NCBI GenBank assembly: GCA_028641055.1 | Contig: CM054061.1 | Coordinates: 58,822,825 to 58,886,824 of the forward strand | Source: Alopecurus myosuroides | Lineage: Eukaryota > Streptophyta > Magnoliopsida > Poales > Poaceae | Direction: 5' to 3' | DNA length: 64,000 nt | In this document: positions 56,917 through 64,000 of the stretch, piece by piece | Numbering within the stretch: the stretch's first letter is position 1 | Layout: every line of letters begins with the position of its first letter | Translations under genes and position numbers: made by a program | The notes under the pieces: generated by a model | Database searches by the model: none | Seen by the model: the letters and a program-made list of their open reading frames with translations, nothing else | Told to the model about the DNA's origin: nothing

Positions 56917-59340
56917 TTGGATGAAAATGTTATCCATGATATGCCGCGACTGTCCAATGAGGAGAATGGGGTTATAATAGCGGACTTCTCTGTTAAAGAA
57001 GTTTATGAGGCCATTTTCCAAATGGAAAAAAACAAAGCTCCTGGACCGGATGGGTTCCCAGCTGAGTTTTTTCAAACCTTTTGGGAGGTTATTAAGAATG
57101 ACTTAATGGCTATGTTTGGACAACTAAAGCATGGTTATTTACCTTTGTACAAATTAAATTTTGGGGTTATTACTTTGCTTCCTAAGAAGGAAAATGCGGT
57201 ACAAATTCAGCAATATAGGCCAATTTGTCTATTAAATGTTTGTTTTAAAATCTTTACTAAGGTGGCAACTAATAGAATGACGACAATTGCTAATAAAATT
57301 ATTAAGCCAACGCAAACGGCGTTTATGCCAGGGAGACACATCTTAGAAGGGGTTGTGATTCTCCATGAGACTATTCATGAACTGCATCGGAAGAAGTTGG
57401 ATGGAGTTCTCTTTAAAATTGACTTTGAGAAGGCATATGACAAGGTTAACTGGGCTTTTCTTATTCAAGTCCTTAGGATGAAAAGATTTGATCCTTTCTG
57501 GTGTCAATGGATTATGCAATTCATTCAGGGAGGGAGTGTGAGGGTGAGAGTAAATGATGATATAGGGCATTATTTTCAAACTAAAAAGGGTCTGAGGCAA
57601 GGCGATCCTTTATCACCCATCTTGTTTAACCTTGTGGCTGATATGCTTGCTACTCTAATAGCTCGGGCTAAGGAGGAGGGGCAAGTAGGTAGCCTGATAC
57701 CTCACCTTGTGGAGGGGGGAGTATCCATACTGCAATATGCAGATGATACGATCTTGTTTATGGAACATGATCTTGCAAAAGCAGTAAATATGAAGCTTAT
57801 TCTATGCTTTTTTGAGCAATTGTCAGGTTTAAAAATTAACTTCCATAAAAGTGAGATTTTCTGTTTTGGAAAGGCAAAAGATAACGAGGCCCAATACAGA
57901 CAAAGTTTTGGTTGTGAGGTAGGATCATTACCTTTTATATATCTAGGGATACCAATTCATCACAGAAATCTCCGTAATGCTGAATGGTATCCAGTAGAGG
58001 CTCGTTTTGAGAAGAAACTAAGTTGTTGGAAAGGGAAATTACTATCTTATGGGGATAGACTAGTCCTTGTAAATTCAGTATTAACGAGTCTTCCAATGTT
58101 TATGTTGTCTTTTCTCGAGATACCAGTTGGGGTAAGAAAGAGATTAGATTTTTATCGCTCTTGTTTTTTTTGGCAGAGTAATGAAAATAAACGTAAGTAT
58201 AGGTTGACCAAATGGAATATGATTTGCAGACCTAAGAGCCAAGGGGGGTTAGGAGTAGAGGTCCTAGAAATTAAAAACAAATGCCTTCTAAGCAAATGGT
58301 TGTTTAGATTGCTAAACGAGGATGGCGTTTGGCAGGAGCTTCTAACAAATAAATATTTAAAGAATTCCACGTTGGCTGCGGTTGAAGCAAAGCCAACCGA
58401 TTCATCGTTTTGGAAAGGGTTGATGATAGTGAAAAGGGGTTTCTTAGATAGAGGTTCTTTTAAGCTGGGTTCTGGGTCTTCTATTAGTTTTTGGGAGGAT
58501 ATTTGGTTAGGTGACACACCTCTTAGACAACAGTTTCAGTCGTTGTATAACCTGGCTAGAACAAAAGATGTTTCTGTTCAGGAGGTTATGGCAGTGGCAC
58601 CTCCTAATAGTTTGAGTTTTAGGAGGAGGCTAATTGGAGCACTATGGGATGCTTGGTCTCGTTTGTGTCAAAAATTAATGGTGGTCACGAGGTCGCTGGA
58701 CAAGGACTTGTTTATTTGGAAACTAAACCCAAACAGGGTGTTTTCAGTTAAATCGATGTACGAGGACCTAATGAATGGGCATACCAAATATCTTCGCAGG
58801 TTTCTGTTGAAATTAAAAATTCCACTTAAGATCAAAGTTTTCATGTGTTTCCTTCATAAGAAAGTCTTGCTTACTAAAGATAATCTTGCTAGAAGAAATT
58901 GGCTTGGATGCACCAAGTGTTCTTTTTGTGATTCAGAGGAGAATGTAGAACACTTATTTATATCTTGTCCTTTTGCCAAGCTGATTTGGAGAGTGGTTTT
59001 TGCTACTTATAATATCACACCACCTGCTAATATTGCTAATATGTTTGGCAATTGGTTGAATGGTGTTGATAGGAAAACAAAGGCGAGAATTAGAATTGGG
59101 GTTTCAGCGTTGTGTTGGTCAATCTGGAACTGCCGGAATAATATTGTGTTTAATAGATCCAAAAGTGTCAATTTCTTGCAGGTTATATCCATGGCGGTAC
59201 ACTGGATTCAGCAATGGGCGTTGCTTCTACCGGTGGATCAGCGAGGACTTATGGATACCATGTGTTCTCGGCTCCTAATGGTCGCTCAGGATTTCTTCAA
59301 CCGGGCTACGTGGCAGCATTTTAATCGTTTGCAAGGGTAG
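56917..59340 (+). CDS. LINE 3 reverse transcriptase with zf-RVT domain (5'-truncated ORF2)
   Basis: An open frame of 807 codons, the longest in the window. The first codon is TTG and the frame continues upstream without ATG, so it is a remnant of ORF2 and not a separate gene. Motifs: NKAPGPDGFPAEFFQ, FMPGRHILEGV, DFEKAYDKVNW, GLRQGDPLSP and the catalytic YADD (57736-57747). A zf-RVT module follows at about residues 610-700 (VKSMYEDL, LKIPLKIKVFMCFLHKK, CTKCSFCDSEENVEHLFISC). RT copies LINE RNA at the nicked target. All visible RT catalytic residues are intact, but without ORF1 and most of the endonuclease the element is not autonomous. Confidence 0.85.
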   Translation: MDENVIHDMPRLSNEENGVIIADFSVKEVYEAIFQMEKNKAPGPDGFPAEFFQTFWEVIKNDLMAMFGQLKHGYLPLYKLNFGVITLLPKKENAVQIQQYRPICLLNVCFKIFTKVATNRMTTIANKIIKPTQTAFMPGRHILEGVVILHETIHELHRKKLDGVLFKIDFEKAYDKVNWAFLIQVLRMKRFDPFWCQWIMQFIQGGSVRVRVNDDIGHYFQTKKGLRQGDPLSPILFNLVADMLATLIARAKEEGQVGSLIPHLVEGGVSILQYADDTILFMEHDLAKAVNMKLILCFFEQLSGLKINFHKSEIFCFGKAKDNEAQYRQSFGCEVGSLPFIYLGIPIHHRNLRNAEWYPVEARFEKKLSCWKGKLLSYGDRLVLVNSVLTSLPMFMLSFLEIPVGVRKRLDFYRSCFFWQSNENKRKYRLTKWNMICRPKSQGGLGVEVLEIKNKCLLSKWLFRLLNEDGVWQELLTNKYLKNSTLAAVEAKPTDSSFWKGLMIVKRGFLDRGSFKLGSGSSISFWEDIWLGDTPLRQQFQSLYNLARTKDVSVQEVMAVAPPNSLSFRRRLIGALWDAWSRLCQKLMVVTRSLDKDLFIWKLNPNRVFSVKSMYEDLMNGHTKYLRRFLLKLKIPLKIKVFMCFLHKKVLLTKDNLARRNWLGCTKCSFCDSEENVEHLFISCPFAKLIWRVVFATYNITPPANIANMFGNWLNGVDRKTKARIRIGVSALCWSIWNCRNNIVFNRSKSVNFLQVISMAVHWIQQWALLLPVDQRGLMDTMCSRLLMVAQDFFNRATWQHFNRLQG

Positions 59341-59504
59341 TTCGATGATGCTGTATTATGTCCTGGTTGTGGTTTTGCTTTTTTTACAAAGCTCAGACTT
59401 TTATTTCTGGATTGTAATGAACTGATACTTGCTTGAATTTTGCAATAAAAATCTGTGCGCATCGATCGATGCAGAAGCTGGGGTTACCCCATTTCTAAAA
59501 AAAA

Positions 59505-60098
59505 TGTAGTCCACTCTTTTTTTTCTAAGGTCCTGTCTGAAATTTATAAGTTAGATCTCTGTCACTCGTGAATTTCTCACATGATTTTTCAACACGTAAA
59601 TTGTTTTATTTGGATAGGAATTCTTACACGAGAGCGTTTCTCAAAAAGATAGCATATAAGAAGGGGGGAAGGGGGTGGAGGTAATTCTACTGAACTTCTC
59701 AACACGAGATTTGAGCAAATACCTAGAATCATCCGAAATGGGACGAATATATAGGAATTTAAAAACGAAATATACAAACCAAGGGAAACTTTGCATTTAA
59801 AATATTTTGTTCCAAATGACCCTAGTGTAGGGTGGCGGATGGATGACTTACGAGTACAACACAGGGTACCACGGAGGAATAGTGGTTGACCTGGGAACTT
59901 CTTGAAGCTAGCTAGGGCATATGTGTCTAAGATGGCATTTTATCGAAAAAAATTGCTATAGAAATGCATGTTACTTATATCGTGGCGTGGCAAGCCCATG
60001 CAACTGCCCCTGCTGGAGGGGCCATAGATCGCCCATGAGGAAGGGGACTAACTAGCCCATGGAAATAGGGTGCATCAAGGCCCACAATTGTGTAGTTT
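59505..60098. other. Remainder of block B and spacer
   Basis: 59505-59920 is homologous to block A. 59921-60098 shows nothing recognisable. No gene is seen. Confidence 0.6.
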
Positions 60099-60112
60099 CA
60101 CCATGACACAAT

Positions 60113-62153
60113 ATTTTTTTTGCGTGAAATCAGAGATCTTTATTTAGCTCAAAACTCTCAAGGCTCTATCTGCAGCCAGAGTCGAAGCCAAGAAGCCAGG
60201 GTACGAATCAAACTAACAATCTGTATCCATCAATGTGCTTGCACGCTTTGCACAGAGATGGGCAGCATTATTGGCTGATCTTATTACATGTTGAATACGA
60301 AAATAAATAAACGAGCTAGCTAACTCTCCAATATCTAGAATCACAGGAGTCACAACCGATCGAGAATTGCGACGAGTTTCCCAATTGATTGACCAATTCC
60401 AGGCAATCTGTCTCAATTATCACATGCGAGTAGCCTCGGAGATTTGCAAACACGACTCCCTCTCGCACTGATAAGACCTCTGCAATGAAAGGATCCGTAA
60501 CGTTCGGTAGGGGCTTGCTCCAGGCAGCAAGAAAACCAACATAATGTCTGACGACTCCTCCGGCCCCTGCCCTTCCATCCTGAAAGGATATTGCTCCATC
60601 TGTCTTTACTTTGATCCAATAAACATCCGGGGGTCTCCAACCATGACCTGGAATCAACATAGCATCATTTGCTGGAACCTCCAATAACTGAAGAGCCTCA
60701 CGAGTCAACTTCATAGCCTTGACAGGATCCATTCCCATCTCGTCATGAGTTCACCGATTACGAGACTGCCAAATGGACCACATCACCGTTATTATCTTGG
60801 CTTGTTCAGCAGAACTGAACCACTTCTCACACAGGATATCTCTGGCCCAAGTATCCAGATGTACAACCTCCGTCCAGAAGCTCCTCGCGTGGGAGCACTC
60901 TATGAGTGCATGTTTTAGATTTTCTTCCGCAGCCATGCACACCTTTCAAATACTCAAAGGTTTTATATGACGGTGTTTAAGAGTGGCTTCATCTAGTAGC
61001 ATTCCGCGAATAACCCGCCAGTAGAATACTCTCACTTTGGGCATACCCTTTAGCTTCCATAAGGACATCCACATATGTTTTGTTGACTGTGAGGTTTCTG
61101 TAACCGACCCTTCTTCTTGAGCTGATCGCTCTTTCTAAATCATTAGAGCATGGTATGCCGATTTAACAGAGTAGATACCTGATCTTTCACACGCCCAGGC
61201 TATCATATCCTCCCCTCTATTGATTTGGAGAGGTATGTTTAGGATAGCATCAACATCAGGCGCAAAAAAACTGGTCATGAACTACTTCTTTCCACCTTGT
61301 AGTGTCAGCATCAAATAATTCATTCACTGTTGCACTATAGCATTTCTGGGACAGAACAGTGGAGTCATACTCAACGAGCCTGGAATCCATTTGTCCCCCC
61401 AAACACGAATACTGAACCTATCACCTACTCGTTTGATTAGCCCAAGATTCAGAGCTTGCCTCCCATCAATAACCCCTCGCCAAGTGGCTGAAGAGCCATT
61501 CGGCGCTGATGCTTGTAGAAAATCGATATTTGGAAAATACCGTCCCTTTAGAACCCTCGCACATAAGTTGTCCGGATTCATCATCAGTATCAACCCATGC
61601 TTTTCGAGTAAAGCAATGCTGAATTGCTCGAGCTCGTGGAAACTCATCCCACCTTGCACTTTTAATGTTGTTAGATTTTTCCACGGTAACTAGTGCATAG
61701 ATCGTTTGTCTATTGAGCTGCTCCACCAAAATCTAGCCATACAGGCCGAGAATTTCATACACAAATTCTTGGTGAGCTGAAAGCAACTCATGCTATAGGT
61801 CGGGATAGCCTGTATTACCGATTTGATCAAAAATTTTCTCCCCGCATAGGCCATTTTTTTCTTAGCCCAACCACCAAATTTACTTCTTATTCTTTCATCA
61901 ATGTAATCAAACGTACCACTCGTTATTCTACCAATCATTGTCGGAAGTCCCAGATATCTTTCACTAAGGGCTTCCGAGACTATCCCCAAATTGTTCTTCA
62001 TCAGCTGCCGCATATGGAGAGGAGTGTTCGGCGAGAAGTAGATTGAACTTTTCTCCCTATTTACTCTCTAACCGGCGCAGTCCCCATAAATCCGCAGAAT
62101 ATCATTTAATCGACCTGCACTTATTTCATCTGCACTCATGAAAATTAGACTAT
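60113..62153 (-). mobile_element. LINE 4, 5'-truncated, minus strand
   Basis: Flanked by a 14-bp duplication CACCATGACACAAT (60099-60112 and about 62154-62167), with its poly(A) as a T run at 60113-60120. The coding segments on the minus strand are the C-terminal half of LINE ORF2. It is another LINE group from LINE 2 and LINE 3, because it carries an RNase H domain. It has several stops and frameshifts. Confidence 0.9.
60213..62150 (-). pseudogene. LINE 4 ORF2 C-terminus: RT tail, zf-RVT, RNase H (broken)
   Basis: In order on the minus strand: RT tail (RYLGLPTMIGR, GRKFLIKSVIQAIPTYSMSCF, ARFWWSS), then NPDNLCARVLKGRYFPNIDF and RVWGDKWIPG, then a zf-RVT piece (AAEENLKHALIECSHARSFW). Last comes RNase H (IKVKTDGAISFQDGRAGAGGV with its Asp; ETDCLELVNQL; HVIRSANNAAHLCAKRA). 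Breaks lie near 60360, 60745, 61010-61320 and 61680. Confidence 0.85.
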
Positions 62154-62167
62154 CACCATGACACAAT

Positions 62168-62300
62168 GTGTCCGGTCGACTTGGAATATAAGACACACAA
62201 CATACTTACCTGAAATACACAGAGTAGTTTGTGTCAAGGTTGTGGGACTCGAATAGCCTCACAAGGTAGAACGAGGCCCATTGGGCTTAGGTAGGTGAAG
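62168..62300. other. Short spacer between LINE 4 and Gypsy copy c
   Basis: Host sequence into which both elements inserted. Nothing is recognised in it. Confidence 0.5.
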
Positions 62301-63891
62301 TGCACTGGTGTGTAGTTGACACTCGTTGGGAGCCCCAAGAGAAGGGTTATAAAGAGTGTAGCGGCAAGTTTTTTCTCAGAAAGATACCAAGATTGAATCG
62401 ACCAGTAGGAGAAAGAAATCACTTCTGAAGATTGATGGAGCTGATGTTGGCAGGACGCACTACCGATTCAGCAGCAACGTGGAGTCTACACAACACAATC
62501 GAATTACTTTACCCCAACGAAGTAGTGAGGTTGTCAATCTCACCGGTTTTACTGAAACAAACGATTAGATGTATAGAGTGGGAAGTAGTACTTGTTTGCA
62601 GTAAATGAAAGAGAAAAATGATTGCAGTAATAAAACATCAGTTGCAATGGTTGTATATCAGTGTAAAGAAATGGATTGGGGTCCACAGTTCACTAGAGGT
62701 GTCTCTCCAAAATAGATAGATAACATGCTGGGTAAACAAATTACAGTTGGGCAATTGACAGATATAAAGGTTGCATCGTAGTGCATATGCATGACATGAT
62801 GATTAATATGTGATTCATGCGGGCATTACAACAAGATACATAGACTGTTATCCAACTGCATCTATGACTAATAATCCACCCTCAGAGTGTCATCCGAGCA
62901 AACCTTGGGTATTAAGTTGCAAGCAACAGATAATTGCATTAAGAAAAGTGTAATGTAAACAATAAAATCATCCTTAGACAAAGAATTATTGTTTTCTTCC
63001 TAATGGCAACATCACATCCCCCACCCGTTACGTTTATGTCACTCGAGCGTGAGTGAAATGGAGGCATGAACCCACTATCGAGCATAAATACTCCCTCTTG
63101 GAGTTACAAGCATCAACTTGGCAAGAGAATCTACTAGTAACAGAGAGCATGCATGATCATAAATAACATACACATGAAAGAACATGATAGATTGGTCATC
63201 GCTGGACATAGAATTCAATATTCATCAGATCCCGGCAAACACAACATGTAGCATTACAATAAGATGATTTTCATCATGTTAGGCAGCTCACAATATCTAA
63301 ACATGGGGCATAAAGAGGAGAGAACAACCATCTAGCTACTTCTATGGACCCGTAGTCCAGGGATGAACTACTCATGCATCTCTCCGGAGGCAGGCATGGT
63401 GATGAAGAGCCCTCCGGTGATGATTCCCCCTCCCGGAACGGTGCCGGGGAGAGCTCCAGAACCCTCCCGCACTAGGGCTGACGATGACGGCGACTACGGA
63501 TCTTTTTGGTGGAAAATGCTCGGGTCTCTAGGGTTTACCCGTGGAGGAGTTTAAATAGGCGAGAGGGCAACATCGGTGGGTGGCCAGGGGGCCCACAACA
63601 CCTCCAGGCGCGGCCAGGGAGGCCACCCTCCGGGTCTCCTCCGGACTCCGTGTACGTGACGACTTTCTAAGACTTTGGGATTTTGTTTCGTCCAATTCCG
63701 AGAATATTTCCAGAACAACTTTTCTAAAACCAAAAACAACAGAAAATAGAAAACTGGTTCTGTGGCATCTTGTCAATAGGTTAGTCCAAGAAAATTCATA
63801 AAAATGACATAAAATGTATAAGAAACATGTAGCATAAGGCATGAAAGTAACATGGAACATCAGAAATTATGGATACGTTTGAGACGTATCA
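62301..63891 (-). repeat. 3' LTR of Gypsy copy c
   Basis: The full-length form of the LTR used to judge the deletion in copy a and the split in copy b. No supported gene lies in it. Confidence 0.88.
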
Positions 63892-64000
63892 AGCATCCCC
63901 AAGCTTAGTTCCTACTCGTCCTCTAGTAGGTAAACGATAATAACAAATAATTTCTAAGGTGACATGCTACCGACATAAACTTGATCATCATAATGTAAAT
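62301..64000 (-). mobile_element. Gypsy element copy c, 3' LTR and start of internal region
   Basis: Reversed copy of the a/b family. The LTR (62301-63891, 1,591 bp) runs on the minus strand from TGATACGTCTCAAACG to CACACCAGTGCA. 63892-64000 is the purine site and the 3' internal region, matching 500-609 and 45390-45500. The rest lies beyond the window, so the target duplication cannot be tested. Confidence 0.88.

Larger units (their letters stand above)
56110..59504 (+). mobile_element. LINE 3, 5'-truncated, 3.4 kb
   Basis: It begins inside the endonuclease domain (homology to LINE 2 from about 27257) and ends with a 3' UTR, an AATAAA (about 59444) and a short poly(A) at 59497-59504. It sits inside block B. 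Block A shows the empty site ('gacatggaagattagacatg', near 25351). No target duplication is clear and a few bases of target seem lost. Confidence 0.9.
54745..59920. repeat. Segmental duplication block B (LEA copy 3 and flanks)
   Basis: It is the paralogue of block A (24180-26214), split by LINE 3. Homology to A resumes after the LINE at 'tagtccactctttttt' (59507) and ends near 'aacttcttgaagc' (59916). Confidence 0.85.

Overview
This is nuclear DNA from a grass, most likely a Triticeae cereal (wheat, barley, Aegilops or a relative). The grounds are three HVA1-type group-3 LEA genes with the barley-style CE3/ABRE promoter module, an intronless UGT91-type glycosyltransferase, and a dense nested layer of typical Triticeae transposable elements: Gypsy LTRs starting TGATACGTC, BARE/Angela-like Copia LTRs, CACTA elements, Stowaway and Mutator MITEs, and plant LINEs. 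Only about 3 kb looks like host coding sequence.

Layout. 1-1066: 3' part of a Gypsy element (copy a) with an internally deleted LTR. 1067-3130: microsatellite, a minisatellite, a 740-bp Mutator-like MITE and an 89-bp Stowaway MITE. 3159-4124: LEA copy 1 (+) with its ABA-type promoter. 4302-5203: a retroposed segment with poly(A) and a 13-bp target duplication. 5636-7105: UGT (-). 7440-22262: a LINE split by a complete 12.97-kb Gypsy element of the Tat type (7601-20567, duplication GCCTC), which carries an antisense gene. 22299-24170: a decayed coding region with a nested DNA transposon. 24418-24780: LEA copy 2 (-), shortened. 26215-28969: a LINE lacking its 3' end. 29819-32114: a CACTA element with a perfect 250-bp tandem duplication. 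32577-34315: Copia LTR debris and a possible Helitron end. 34632-38535: a second CACTA carrying a captured exonuclease fragment and a ~355-bp tandem array. 41590-48732: Gypsy copy b with a solo Copia LTR (46282-47923) inside its LTR. 49019-49459: LINE ORF1 debris. 49484-53460: a truncated Copia element (-). 54979-55468: LEA copy 3 (-). 56110-59504: a 5'-truncated LINE with a long open RT frame. 60113-62153: another 5'-truncated LINE (-). 62301-64000: Gypsy copy c (-).

How the genes relate. LEA copies 2 and 3 lie in two paralogous blocks (about 24180-26214 and 54745-59920) in the same orientation, so they arose by segmental duplication. LEA copy 1 shares their two-exon structure, intron phase and promoter module. 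Copies 1 and 3 keep the full CE3-ABRE coupling module with identical 3-nt spacing. Copy 2 has lost both ACGTGTC boxes and most of its repeat domain. The UGT converges on LEA copy 1 but shows no functional link to it.

I found no wholly new system. The best leads are the LEA cluster, the exonuclease captured in the CACTA, the antisense gene of the Tat element, and the open retroposed segment beside LEA copy 1. All alignments and counts were made by eye.
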